From WTFY01 sp965205275 (GTDB lineage Bacteria > Pseudomonadota > Gammaproteobacteria > UBA4575), in contig OZ242168.1 in assembly GCA_965205275.1 (NCBI GenBank), forward strand, positions 1,426,001 through 1,490,000: a DNA stretch of 64,000 nucleotides, written 5' to 3'. The notes under the pieces were generated by a model, which was not told where the DNA came from, ran no database searches, and saw nothing but the letters and a program-made list of their open reading frames with translations. This document shows positions 16,483-25,451 of this stretch, one piece after another. A program made the translations under genes and the position numbers. The stretch's first letter is position 1. Each line of letters opens with the position of its first letter.

Positions 16483-17145
16483 CTACGCAGGCATGATCTG
16501 TGCAAAATCCGAAATGGCTTCATACGGCAATGCATCCCGCTTCGGCCTGGATGTGTCAGGCTGTTGAATCGTAATCAGGTACCGGATGCCGTAGGCCTCA
16601 GCCGCCGCCAGCACATCCAGGTTGTCATCGATAAACAGGGTCGTTGCAGGGTCATAGGGCTGTGAAGGCATCATCACCTCCCAAAAGCCGGGCTGCTCTT
16701 TCGGATAACCGAAATCATGGGATGAAATAATACGGTTGAAGTATGATTCAATCTGTACGGACTTCATTTTTACCGCGACACTGTCGGGATGCGCATTGGT
16801 CACCAGGGCGATATGTTTGTTGGCACACACCAGTTTTTCGAGAAACCGTTCCGCATTGGGGAACAACCGGATGCGCGAGGCGATCTTCTGTTTCAGTGCC
16901 GGGACATCCAGACCCAGTTCTTTCGTCCAGTAGTCCGTGCAGTACCAGTCCAGCGTGCCGGCTTTCCCTTGGTAACAGGATTGTAAAAGTTTTTTGGCAT
17001 GCTTGAATTCGATGCCGTTCTTCTGGCTGTAGCGCAACGGCAGATATTCGTGCCAGAAGTACGTATCAAAACTCAGATCAAGCAAGGTGCCGTCCATGTC
17101 CAGAAAGACAGTGCTTACTTTTCCCCAGTCGGCGGGTGTTTGCAT
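16483..17145 (-). CDS. yrfG: HAD-family GMP/IMP nucleotidase-like protein
   Basis: A 220-residue haloacid dehalogenase superfamily hydrolase. Motif I is FLDMDGTLLDLSFD near 15 with the nucleophilic aspartate, motif II is ALVTNAH near 112, and motif IV is LFIDDNLDVL near 170. The YrfG group dephosphorylates purine nucleotides in E. coli. It is divergent from cysQ with 32 bp between start codons; yrfG, cysQ and nudE often cluster in gammaproteobacteria, though nudE is not present here. Confidence 0.87.
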   Translation of the reverse strand: MQTPADWGKVSTVFLDMDGTLLDLSFDTYFWHEYLPLRYSQKNGIEFKHAKKLLQSCYQGKAGTLDWYCTDYWTKELGLDVPALKQKIASRIRLFPNAERFLEKLVCANKHIALVTNAHPDSVAVKMKSVQIESYFNRIISSHDFGYPKEQPGFWEVMMPSQPYDPATTLFIDDNLDVLAAAEAYGIRYLITIQQPDTSRPKRDALPYEAISDFAQIMPA

Positions 17146-17177
17146 GGGCAGGGATATCCTAGATAATTGTTACCGTA

Positions 17178-18026
17178 ATGAGCCTGAATACCGGACAGCT
17201 TGAAGAACTCATCGCCCCGGTCTGCGCTATTGTAAAACAGGCCGGGCTCGAGATCATGAAAATTTATCAGGCGGGGTTCGAGGTGGAAGAGAAAGAGGAC
17301 CACTCACCGCTGACCACCGCAGACCTTGCCTCCCATTACCTGATCTGCGAACAGCTGCGGGCCCTGACGCCTGATATTCCCATTCTGTCGGAAGAGTCCG
17401 CTTCCATCCCGTATGCACAACGGTCGAAGTGGAGCCACTACTGGCTGATCGATCCCCTGGACGGAACCCGTGAATTCATCAAGCAAAACGGTGAGTTTAC
17501 CGTCAACGTCGCGCTGGTCATCGATCATGTGGCCCACCTAGGTGCCGTCTATATACCGGTACAGGACATCTGTTATTTTGCCTCCACGGGATGCGGCGCA
17601 TTCAGGCAGGAACAGGACCGGGCGGCCTGCCGGATCCGGACCCGGCCTTCTTCGCCCGGCACCACCCCGACGGTGTGCGGCAGCCGCTCGTATGCCGGCA
17701 AGTCCCTGCGGACCCTGCTGTCGCAGATCGGTGAGTACGAACTGATCAGGGTAGGCAGCTCGATCAAGACCTGCCTGGTGGCCGAAGGCACCGCAGACCT
17801 CTATCCGCGTTTCGGGCCCACTTCCGAATGGGATACGGCCGCGGCACATTGTGTGGTGCAGGAGGCGGGGGGACAGCTGGTCGATACCCGGCTCAAGTCC
17901 TTGCGCTACAACACCAAAGACTCGTTACTGAATCCTTCATTTATCGTGTTTGGAAACCTGAATGATGCGTGGCGGGAATTACTGTTGCGCGGATGCCCGG
18001 GTATTGAAAAACGGATGCCGGCCTGA
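17178..18026 (+). CDS. cysQ: 3'(2'),5'-bisphosphate nucleotidase
   Basis: A 282-residue inositol-monophosphatase-fold enzyme removing the 3' phosphate of phosphoadenosine phosphate (PAP), a by-product of sulfate activation. Metal-binding motifs: PILSEES near 69, WLIDPLDGTREFI near 91 and EWDTAAAHCVVQEAGG near 216. The fold includes the acidic EKEDHSPLTTAD start of domain 1. It is divergent from yrfG and convergent with the alcohol dehydrogenase-like gene. Confidence 0.94.
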   Translation: MSLNTGQLEELIAPVCAIVKQAGLEIMKIYQAGFEVEEKEDHSPLTTADLASHYLICEQLRALTPDIPILSEESASIPYAQRSKWSHYWLIDPLDGTREFIKQNGEFTVNVALVIDHVAHLGAVYIPVQDICYFASTGCGAFRQEQDRAACRIRTRPSSPGTTPTVCGSRSYAGKSLRTLLSQIGEYELIRVGSSIKTCLVAEGTADLYPRFGPTSEWDTAAAHCVVQEAGGQLVDTRLKSLRYNTKDSLLNPSFIVFGNLNDAWRELLLRGCPGIEKRMPA

Positions 18027-18028
18027 AT

Positions 18029-18047
18029 CTCCCTGATATCCAGGGAG
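18029..18047. terminator. Short hairpin between convergent cysQ and reductase genes
   Basis: Arms CTCCCTG and CAGGGAG with loop ATATC lie in the 31-bp gap between two convergent stops. There is no good U-tract on either side, so a bidirectional terminator is only a suggestion. Confidence 0.45.
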
Positions 18048-18057
18048 GTCTTCGCGC

Positions 18058-19077
18058 TCAGGGCCAGTCCCGCAGGACAATCTTGCCGATCGCGTGCCGG
18101 CTTTCAATTTCCGCATGAGCGGCCTTCAGGTTTTGTGCATTGATGGGTTCCAGCACCTTTTTGGCCGTGGTCCTGACCTGGCCCGCATCCACCAGTCCGG
18201 CGATATGATCAAGCAGATGGTGCTGTTCAATCATGTCGTGCGTCCCGTACATGGACCGGGTAAACATGAACTCCCAGACAAAGGTTGCACTTTTGCTCTT
18301 TAACGTGCCGAGGTCCACATCACCGGCGGTTTCCACGACCGAACAGATTTTCCCCTGTGGCGCAATCACGGTGGCCATGGCCTGCCAGTACGCATCCGTA
18401 TCGTTGAGGCACAGGATAAAGTCATATCCGTCGAGGCCCAGCCCACTCACCTGCTCCGGAATATCCAGGTAATGATTGATGAGGTGGTCCGCCCCCAGTT
18501 CCTGACACCATGTACGTGATTCCGGCCTGGATGCCGTTGACGTGACGATAAGTTCCGCCACCTGTTTGGCCAATTGCGTGGACATGGAGCCCACGCCTCC
18601 GGCGCCGCCGATAATGAGCAGCTGTTTTCCCCGGTCTGCACCGGCCCGGTCTATCCCCAGACGGTCAAACAGGGCCTCCCAGGCGGTAATGCCGGTGAGC
18701 GGCAGGGCCGCTGCCTGGGCAAAATCCAGGCTCTCCGGTTTGCTTCCCACGATGCGCTCATCGACAAGGTGGAACTCGCTGTTACAGCCGGGCTGAATGA
18801 AGCTGCCGGCATAGAACACTTCGTCCCCGGGCTTGAACAGGGTCACATCCGGGCCCACGGCCTCGACCACGCCCGCGGCATCCCAGCCCAGAATGCGGGG
18901 ACTTTCCTCCACTTTGTCCTGCGGGGCCCGCATTTTCGTATCCACAGGATTGACGGCAATGGCATGCACCTTGACGAGGACCTCTCTTTCCACAGGACCG
19001 GGTTGGGCAACCTCCAGGTCCAGCAATGAATCCGCCTGATCAATGGCAAGATATTTGTACAGGCCAACCGCTTTCAA
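18058..19077 (-). CDS. Zinc-type alcohol dehydrogenase-like / quinone oxidoreductase
   Basis: A 339-residue medium-chain dehydrogenase of the COG0604 group. GroES-like domain first (HAIAVNPVDTKMR near 40, GWDAAGVVEAVG near 64), then the Rossmann domain with LLIIGGAGGVGSMSTQLAK near 157. The four cysteines of the structural zinc loop of classical alcohol dehydrogenases are missing, as in quinone reductases. Substrate unknown; NADPH-linked reduction of an enal, enone or quinone is likely. A 222-bp gap separates it from ppsA; I see nothing coding there. Confidence 0.85.
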   Translation of the reverse strand: MKAVGLYKYLAIDQADSLLDLEVAQPGPVEREVLVKVHAIAVNPVDTKMRAPQDKVEESPRILGWDAAGVVEAVGPDVTLFKPGDEVFYAGSFIQPGCNSEFHLVDERIVGSKPESLDFAQAAALPLTGITAWEALFDRLGIDRAGADRGKQLLIIGGAGGVGSMSTQLAKQVAELIVTSTASRPESRTWCQELGADHLINHYLDIPEQVSGLGLDGYDFILCLNDTDAYWQAMATVIAPQGKICSVVETAGDVDLGTLKSKSATFVWEFMFTRSMYGTHDMIEQHHLLDHIAGLVDAGQVRTTAKKVLEPINAQNLKAAHAEIESRHAIGKIVLRDWP

Positions 19078-19299
19078 TGTTCATTCTCCCTTCTTGTTAT
19101 CGGGTCCTAGCATACAGCATTTGTCCAGTTGTACGCGGATGTTGCCACCGCATTATTTCATGCATATGAATATTCGGGCCCGAACGCCGGGATATCCGTT
19201 GAGGCACCCTGGCGAAACAGGCCGAATGGCCGCGGGCGCGGAGGACCGGGCAAATCCTGCAGACATCAGCCTGCACAGGCCCTGATTCTCACCCGGAAT

Positions 19300-21660
19300 T
19301 TATTGACGGTGTCTCGACAGGTACATCCAGGTGGCGAGTACGGAATCCGGGTTCAGTGACAGGCTGTCGATGCCCTGCTCCACCAGCCAGTCCGCAAAAT
19401 CGGGATAATCCGAAGGCCCCTGCCCGCAAATGCCTACATATTTGCCGGCTCGCTTGCAGGCCCGGATCGCCATGCCGATCAAATGCCGGACGGCCTCATT
19501 TCTTTCGTCAAACTGCCCGGCCACAAGCTCCGAATCCCGGTCAAGCCCCAGCGTCATCTGGGTGAGGTCGTTCGAGCCAATGGAAAACCCGTCAAAATAG
19601 TGCAGAAACTGATCGGCCAGCACCGCATTCGAAGGAAGCTCGCACATCATGATTACCTTGAGACCGTCCTCCGAGCGCCCCAGACCGTGCCGGGCGAGCA
19701 ACGCGGTAACTTTTTCGGCCTCATCCAGGGTGCGCACAAAGGGCACCATGACCTGCAGGTTTGAAAACCCCATTTCACTGCGCACCGTGCGCAAGGCCCG
19801 GCACTCCATTTCGAAACAGGGTACGAACCGTTCCGACAGGTACCTTGAGGTCCCCCGGTACCCGATCATGGGATTTTCCTCCAAGGGCTCATACAGGTTT
19901 CCGCCAAGCAGGTTCGCGTATTCGTTCGACTTGAAATCCGACAGCCGTACCAGGACGGGCTTGCCTTCAAACGCCGCGGCCAGGGTTGCAATCCCCTCTG
20001 TCAGCTTTTCCACATAAAACGTCTCCGGGTCCGCGTAGGCCGTACAGCGCGCCTCAATGGCGGCCCTGAGTTCGCCCGGGAGCTGATCAAAATCAATGAG
20101 CGCGCGGGGGTGTACACCGATTGTCTTGTTGATCATGAATTCCAGGCGCGCCAGCCCGACCCCCGCATTCGGCGTTTGCGAAAACGAAAAGGCCTGTCCG
20201 GGGTCCCCGACATTGAGCATGATTTTACAGGGGATGTCCGGCATCCTGTCCAGGCGGGTCCGGTTGACTTCAAACTCAAGCTGGCCGTCATACACATAGC
20301 CCGTGTCGCCCTGCGCACACGATACCGTGATCGCCTGTGCAGGCGCGAGGGCACGGGTGGCATCCTCGCATCCGACGATCGCCGGCACCCCCAGTTCACG
20401 CGCAATGATGGCGGCATGACAGGTGCGCCCGCCGCGGTTGGTGACAATCGCTGCGGCACGTTGCATCACAGGCTCCCAGTGGGGATCGGTCATGTCCGTG
20501 ACCAGCACTTCCCCGGCCTGCAGCCGCTCTATTTCCTGTATCGACTGGATGATGCGGGCGCTGCCCGCGCCGATGCGCTGCCCGATGCTGCGGCCCGTAA
20601 CCAGTACCCGGGAGGTTTCGGTCAGGGAGTATTTCTCGATCACCTTGCGCTCAAGGCTCTGCACCGTTTCGGGACGGGCCTGAACGATATACAGCTGCTG
20701 GTCGGTCCCGTCCTTGGCCCATTCAATATCCATCGGCCGCTGATAATGCTGTTCAATCAGCACGGCCGTGCGTGCCAGGCACTCCGCCTCCGAATCCGTA
20801 ATGCAAAAGCGGTTCTGTTGGGATGCCGGTACCGTGACGGTTTCCGTGCCACTGCCGCTGTTCCTGAAAACCATTTTCTGCAGCTTGCTGCCACAGGCAC
20901 GCCGGATAACGGCCGGTTGTCCACGACCCAGGGCCGTCTTGGCCACGTAAAACTCATCGGGATTGATCTGGCCCTGCACGACGGTCTCCCCCAGTCCATA
21001 GCCGGCAGTAATGAACACCACATCCCTGAAACCCGATTCCGTATCCAGGGTAAACATCACACCGCTGGCGGCCAGGTCACTGCGCACCATCTGCTGGACA
21101 CCTGCCGAAAGCGCAAGCCCGGCATGCCCGAACCCCTTTTGCACCCGGTAGGCAATCGCGCGGTCGCTGAACAGGGAGGCAAACACCTTCCTGACCGCAT
21201 CCAGTACGTCCGCGATCCCGCACACGTTCAGGTAACTCTCCTGCTGGCCTGCAAACGAAGCTTCCGGCAGGTCTTCGGCCGTAGCCGAAGACCGGACGGC
21301 CACGGCAACCCCCGGATGCACCCGGGCTTCCAGTTCACGGTAGGCCCCGGTAATCGCGGCATGCAGTTCGCCGGGCAGTTCGCCACCCAGGATCCATTCA
21401 CGCAGGGTGCTGCCGGTCCTGACCAGCCTGGGGATGTCCTCCACGTCCAGGGCGTCCAGCTGCTGCGCAATTTTCCGGGTCAGCCCGTTTGCGGCGATGA
21501 ACCTGTGAAACGCTTCCGAGGTCGTTGCAAATCCACCCGGCACGCGCACCCCCAGGCTGCCAAGATTCTGGATCATCTCACCCAGCGAGGCATTCTTGCC
21601 CCCCACACGGGGCACATCCCCGGCATTGATTTCGGCCAAATCGATCGTACAGCGGTTCAT
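19300..21660 (-). CDS. ppsA: Phosphoenolpyruvate synthase
   Basis: Converts pyruvate and ATP to phosphoenolpyruvate, AMP and phosphate; needed for gluconeogenic carbon flow. The 786-residue protein (ATG 21660) has the N-terminal ATP-grasp domain (GGKNASLGEMI near 20, AVRSSATAEDLPEASFAGQQ near 120), the swivelling phosphohistidine domain (GGRTCHAAIIARELGVPAIVG near 408, histidine active site) and the C-terminal PEP barrel ending in ICGQGPSDYPDFADWLVEQGIDSLSLNPDSV. An in-frame ATG at 21696 is open but unlikely, as it would overlap the divergent ppsR start. Confidence 0.97.
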   Translation of the reverse strand: MNRCTIDLAEINAGDVPRVGGKNASLGEMIQNLGSLGVRVPGGFATTSEAFHRFIAANGLTRKIAQQLDALDVEDIPRLVRTGSTLREWILGGELPGELHAAITGAYRELEARVHPGVAVAVRSSATAEDLPEASFAGQQESYLNVCGIADVLDAVRKVFASLFSDRAIAYRVQKGFGHAGLALSAGVQQMVRSDLAASGVMFTLDTESGFRDVVFITAGYGLGETVVQGQINPDEFYVAKTALGRGQPAVIRRACGSKLQKMVFRNSGSGTETVTVPASQQNRFCITDSEAECLARTAVLIEQHYQRPMDIEWAKDGTDQQLYIVQARPETVQSLERKVIEKYSLTETSRVLVTGRSIGQRIGAGSARIIQSIQEIERLQAGEVLVTDMTDPHWEPVMQRAAAIVTNRGGRTCHAAIIARELGVPAIVGCEDATRALAPAQAITVSCAQGDTGYVYDGQLEFEVNRTRLDRMPDIPCKIMLNVGDPGQAFSFSQTPNAGVGLARLEFMINKTIGVHPRALIDFDQLPGELRAAIEARCTAYADPETFYVEKLTEGIATLAAAFEGKPVLVRLSDFKSNEYANLLGGNLYEPLEENPMIGYRGTSRYLSERFVPCFEMECRALRTVRSEMGFSNLQVMVPFVRTLDEAEKVTALLARHGLGRSEDGLKVIMMCELPSNAVLADQFLHYFDGFSIGSNDLTQMTLGLDRDSELVAGQFDERNEAVRHLIGMAIRACKRAGKYVGICGQGPSDYPDFADWLVEQGIDSLSLNPDSVLATWMYLSRHRQ

Positions 21661-21678
21661 GTAGGGTATATTTGCAGC
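21661..21678. promoter_or_regulatory. 18-bp divergent gap between ppsA and ppsR start codons
   Basis: The start codons of the enzyme and its regulator are separated by only 18 bp. Any ribosome sites must lie in this gap and promoters must lie inside the opposite coding sequence, so the two transcripts probably overlap at their 5' ends. Confidence 0.6.
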
Positions 21679-22536
21679 ATGTCCACCAAAAAACAAAATG
21701 TATTTTTTATTTCAGACAGTACGGGCATTACCATCGAGTCATTAGGCCAGTCCCTGTTCACACAGTTCCCGGACACTGAATTCGTCCAAACGGTATTTCC
21801 TTTTGTTTCCGATGAACAGGAAGCCCGGCGCGTCATTGCCCATATTTCAGGTATCGCGGATATGGATCACCGCCCGCCCATCGTGTTCACCAGCCTGGCA
21901 GACGAATCCCTCAAAAACCTGTTCCTGTCGCATGACATCCCGGTGCTGGACATTTTCTCCACCTTCATGCCGGTGCTGGAATCCCGTCTTGGCGCAAAGG
22001 CCTCGCATACCGTTGGCGAGGCACACGGCGTGGGCAGCCCGCTGAAATACGTACAGCGGATCGAGGCCCTGGATTTTACGCTGAACCATGATGACGGAAT
22101 GAAATTCAACGACATGGCTAATGCCGACATCGTGCTGACAGGGGTGTCGCGAAGCGGGAAAACCCCGACCTGCCTGTATCTGGCCATGCACTACAATCTG
22201 AAGGCTGCGAACTATCCCCTGGCGGATGCCGACTTCGAAAGCACGGCCCTGCCCGGGGCGATTGCGGGCGTCCGGGACCGCCTGTTCGGACTTACCCTGT
22301 CGCCCCGGCAACTGTACAAGATCCGCCAGGAAAGAAAGCCCGGCAGCCAGTATGCCTCCCTTGAGCAATGCGAGTATGAGGTGCGCCGGGCAGCATCCAT
22401 TTTCAGGACCGCACAACTGCCCTGCCTGGATACCACATCCATCTCGATCGAAGAGATCGCAACGACGATCCTTCAGCGCCTGAAATTAAGAGCCCGGGTC
22501 AGCGGCAGCAGCCTTCCGGCATCTCCGGTCCAGTAA
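21679..22536 (+). CDS. ppsR: PEP synthase regulatory protein (kinase/pyrophosphorylase)
   Basis: A 285-residue DUF299 protein that switches PEP synthase off by ADP-dependent phosphorylation of a threonine and on again by phosphate-dependent removal. The N-terminus VFFISDSTGITIESLGQSL and the P-loop-like GVSRSGKTPTCLYLA near 156 are diagnostic. ATG 21679 gives the family length; the frame is open for more than 1.5 kb upstream across ppsA, but that is antisense shadow. It sits divergently beside its target enzyme gene. Confidence 0.95.
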   Translation: MSTKKQNVFFISDSTGITIESLGQSLFTQFPDTEFVQTVFPFVSDEQEARRVIAHISGIADMDHRPPIVFTSLADESLKNLFLSHDIPVLDIFSTFMPVLESRLGAKASHTVGEAHGVGSPLKYVQRIEALDFTLNHDDGMKFNDMANADIVLTGVSRSGKTPTCLYLAMHYNLKAANYPLADADFESTALPGAIAGVRDRLFGLTLSPRQLYKIRQERKPGSQYASLEQCEYEVRRAASIFRTAQLPCLDTTSISIEEIATTILQRLKLRARVSGSSLPASPVQ

Positions 22537-22587
22537 TTTTGTGATAAACGGCTGTCCGCAAACCCGGATGCGGTGACAGGGGTGATC

Positions 22588-22604
22588 CGGCCTGCGCGAG
22601 GCCG
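22588..22604. terminator. GC-rich hairpins between convergent ppsR and outer-membrane gene
   Basis: CGGCCT and AGGCCG arms with loop GCGCG, followed by further G+C-rich inverted repeats to about 22640, occupy the 161-bp gap between two convergent stops. No U-tract is visible; possible bidirectional transcription barrier. Confidence 0.4.
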
Positions 22605-22697
22605 ACCTCTGGCTTCGCCCCGCCGGGAGGCAGGCCGAAGGGTACCCGGATTTCACGATCCGGTGCTACGGGCGAGCCCTTCAGGGCCACACCGCCT

Positions 22698-23588
22698 TCA
22701 GAAATGGTACCGGATGCCGGCCTCGATGAACTGGACCTTGAGGTCGGTCTCTGTTTTGACCGAACCGTTGGCATTCTGGCCGCTGAGCACCACGTCCTCA
22801 TCGGCTTCCTGCAGGCGATAGCCCAGACGGAACATGATGTTGTCCCGGAACCGGTAGCTGACCCCCGCGGCAATCTGATAGGCGAACACGGTGTCGGTAG
22901 AGGAGACCTCGGGTACCCAGCCATCCGGAATCGGAGGCAGGGTAGCCGGATCCGGAGCACCCTGCTGCCCGGCCGCGAACGCGTATCCAGCCAACGTATC
23001 CGTCACCTTCTGTGCGAGCGCGTTGTCGTCATACTTGAGTCCGCCCATGTCGACCTTGATGAAACCCACGCCAGCTCCGATATAGGGCACCCAGTTGGAA
23101 CCGGTATCGAAGTCGTACCACAGGTTCACCAGGCCGCCCATCTGCTCGGCAGTACCCCGGACGGGGACGCGTAGTTTGCCGGGAACAGGTGTCGACCCCG
23201 CTAAGGTGGTGGCGGATATGCCGCTGTAGTTGAGCTTGTCCACGTCAGCCTCGGCATAAAACAGTTCGAGCTCGATGCGAAAGTTGGAGCCGAGTTCGTA
23301 GCCCAAGACACCTTCCAGCTTGTAGCCGGTCTTGTATTTTGTGACGGCTTTCCCTCTGTACGGGGTCTGCGGTTGAGTCGGGGCCAGGTGGCTAGCGCTG
23401 CTGCCTTCGGTGACCGTATCCGTATCGTCAATGTACATCACCGGCACGCTCGCCCCGATATACCACTTGGAATCCCCCGCTGCGCGCGCTTCGGGCGCGT
23501 ACGCCAGGAAAAGAGACACCGCTGCGGCCACCCCCACCGCTACGATCCGATTGCCGACCCCTGTCGAGTACAAAATCTGTCCGGTCAT
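22698..23588 (-). CDS. Outer-membrane beta-barrel protein
   Basis: A 296-residue exported protein. ATG 23588 follows a GGGGGG-rich ribosome site and leads into a signal peptide (VGVAAAVSLFLAYAPEARA, cleavage after A-R-A). The mature part shows alternating strands typical of the P44/Omp beta-barrel class, including KWYIGASVPVMY, YELGSNFRIELELFYAEADVD, WVPYIGAGVGFIKVDMGGLKYDD and a C-terminal FIEAGIRYHF ending in phenylalanine, the BAM recognition signal. Ligand unknown. A 0.9-kb non-coding stretch separates it from the heme O synthase gene. Confidence 0.85.
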   Translation of the reverse strand: MTGQILYSTGVGNRIVAVGVAAAVSLFLAYAPEARAAGDSKWYIGASVPVMYIDDTDTVTEGSSASHLAPTQPQTPYRGKAVTKYKTGYKLEGVLGYELGSNFRIELELFYAEADVDKLNYSGISATTLAGSTPVPGKLRVPVRGTAEQMGGLVNLWYDFDTGSNWVPYIGAGVGFIKVDMGGLKYDDNALAQKVTDTLAGYAFAAGQQGAPDPATLPPIPDGWVPEVSSTDTVFAYQIAAGVSYRFRDNIMFRLGYRLQEADEDVVLSGQNANGSVKTETDLKVQFIEAGIRYHF

Positions 23589-23677
23589 AGCTGCCCCCCA
23601 ATCCAGCATTTACCTACTCTATGCTAGCATAATCAGTTGTTGATTTGAAATGCATATTGGCTCCCTAATCCCGTTAC

Positions 23678-24017
23678 GATCTCGGGATTTGAATTCAGCA
23701 TTCCGGTTGATTTTCCTTTCTGAAAATTGGTAGCATTATGGGTTATCCCTAACAGGCAGGTATTTTTTCACGGCCACTTTGGTATTTTATATACGGTCGG
23801 GCCATACAGAATGAAATGAACCCGTCCTGTTGAGCAAGACAGTCACAGATCTCGGGATTTGAATTCAGCATTCCGGTTGATTTTCCTTTCTGAAAATTGG
23901 TAGCATTATGGGTTATCCCTAACAGGCAGGTATTTTTTCACGGCCACTTTGGTATTTTATATACGGTCGGGCCATACAGAATGAAATGAACCCGTCCTGT
24001 TGAGCAAGACAGTCACA
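23678..24017. repeat. Perfect 170-bp tandem duplication
   Basis: The unit 23678-23847 is repeated without any difference at 23848-24017, with one further shared base at 24018. Copy one is preceded by ...CCGTTAC and copy two ends in ...AGTCACAG. No credible protein is encoded. The identity of the copies implies a very recent duplication or an assembly artefact. The rest of the gap, 23589-23677 and 24019-24393, shows nothing I can name. Confidence 0.95.
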
Positions 24018-24393
24018 GCAAGGGGCCGTTAGAGTGGGGTTTGCAACTGTCGTGATAATGGATGCTGACAGCAGGGTCGGGAAGCTTTTGTTCCGGAGCA
24101 GGAACCCGTACAAGTGGTGCGATTGAATACATGATATCTGGTTGTCATGCACAGGGTGTGTACGTCAGGATGCCGGGGAGGCAGGCTCATGAAAGCCCTT
24201 ACGGGGTTTCGCCTGCATTGAGTACGATTCCAAGGGACCTCCAGGCGCATTCGGACAAAAAAGCAGGTCGCGGATACGAACCGGCTTTCACAACGGTTTA
24301 CGAAAGCAAGGCACCGATTTAAAATATTGCATACTGGGGAAGAGTTTTAAGTACATAACGTAGAGGCTTGATGGCCGCACAATATCCTTGGGC

Positions 24394-24415
24394 ACCCTGA
24401 CGGGCCCGTCAGGGT
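24394..24415. repeat. 22-bp perfect palindrome upstream of ctaB
   Basis: Arms ACCCTGACGGG and CCCGTCAGGGT are directly adjacent. As RNA it would form a hairpin with a small central loop about 68 bp before the ctaB GTG; as DNA it could be a dimer-binding operator. A short T-stretch (GGTTTC) follows but is too weak to call a terminator. Confidence 0.6.
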
Positions 24416-24483
24416 TTCAATCCAGCTGGTTCAAGATGAGGGTATCGTTCGTGCGCCATGGCTCACAAGGGAGTATCTAAAGA

Positions 24484-25389
24484 GTGAATACAACCATAAC
24501 GGCCGTTCGTCACCAGGCAAGTGATTTTGTAGAACTGTGCAAACCGCGGATTGCCCTGCTGGTGCTGGTCACCACCTTTGCGGGCATGTGGCTGGCCGGA
24601 AGCGGCACCCTCACCCTGGACCTGCTCATCTTTACCCTCCTGGGTACCGGTCTGGCTTCGGCCGCAAGCGGCGCTTTCAACAACTATGTGGACCGGGAAG
24701 TGGACAAGCAGATGGCACGCACCCGCATGCGTGCATTGCCGTGTTCCCGCCTGCATCCGCAACAGGCCCTGTGGCTGGGGGTGATGCTCAGCCTGTGGTC
24801 GTTTGCCATTCTTTTCTATCTGGTGAACCCCCTGACGGCCTATCTTGCAGCCGCGACCACATTTTTCTATGTGGTAATCTACACCCTGTGGCTGAAACGT
24901 TCATCCCCCCTGTGCACGGAAATTGGCGGGGTGGCCGGTGCGGCCCCTCCCGTGATCGGCTGGGCGGCGGTCACCAATGATATCGGCTGGCCTGCACTGG
25001 TCATGTTCATCATCATGTTCATGTGGCAGCCGCCGCATTTCTGGGCACTGGCCCTGTTACGGGCCGATGAGTACCGCCAGGCCCGGTTGCCGATGCTACC
25101 GGTCACCAGCGGTCAGCAGGCCACCAAGATCCGGATGCTGCTATACACCATTGCCCTGATACCGGTGAGTATGGCCATGTACTGGCTGCACCTGGTCGGG
25201 ACCACCTATCTGGTGCTCGGCGTGGGCCTGGGTATCGCCTACCTGCTTTTGACCATAGACTTTGCACGCAAGCCGATCACGCACCAGAGTACGCGCAAGC
25301 TGTTCGGGTTTTCAATTTTGTACTTGCTGGGTTTGTTTACCCTGATATTCGTGGACTGCAGCAGGTGCAGCGGTGGCATCATCTGGTGA
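24484..25389 (+). CDS. ctaB: Protoheme IX farnesyltransferase (heme O synthase)
   Basis: An integral membrane prenyltransferase of 301 residues that adds a farnesyl group to heme B, giving heme O for terminal oxidases. The first acidic motif is in SGAFNNYVDREVDKQMARTRMRALP near 60-84, with N-x3-D-x3-D spacing, and several transmembrane helices follow. A GTG start at 24484 gives MNTTITAVRHQASDFVELCKPRIALL. The cytochrome oxidase subunits follow 62 bp downstream, fitting cofactor supply for that enzyme. Confidence 0.93.
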   Translation: MNTTITAVRHQASDFVELCKPRIALLVLVTTFAGMWLAGSGTLTLDLLIFTLLGTGLASAASGAFNNYVDREVDKQMARTRMRALPCSRLHPQQALWLGVMLSLWSFAILFYLVNPLTAYLAAATTFFYVVIYTLWLKRSSPLCTEIGGVAGAAPPVIGWAAVTNDIGWPALVMFIIMFMWQPPHFWALALLRADEYRQARLPMLPVTSGQQATKIRMLLYTIALIPVSMAMYWLHLVGTTYLVLGVGLGIAYLLLTIDFARKPITHQSTRKLFGFSILYLLGLFTLIFVDCSRCSGGIIW

Positions 25390-25451
25390 TGCCGCACAGA
25401 CTGATAGGTTCAGCACAACAACCGTATCGTAATGACTAAGGAGTCTTGAAC

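Noticed and set aside
20110..21678. Very long open frame antisense to ppsA and fused to ppsR
   Set aside because: It lacks family motifs before the true ppsR start and is the complementary shadow of a high-GC gene.
23678..24017. CRISPR array
   Set aside because: Only two long identical units with no spacers; it is a tandem duplication.
24019..24393. Small protein genes in the gap before ctaB
   Set aside because: Short open frames on both strands lack start signals and recognisable features.
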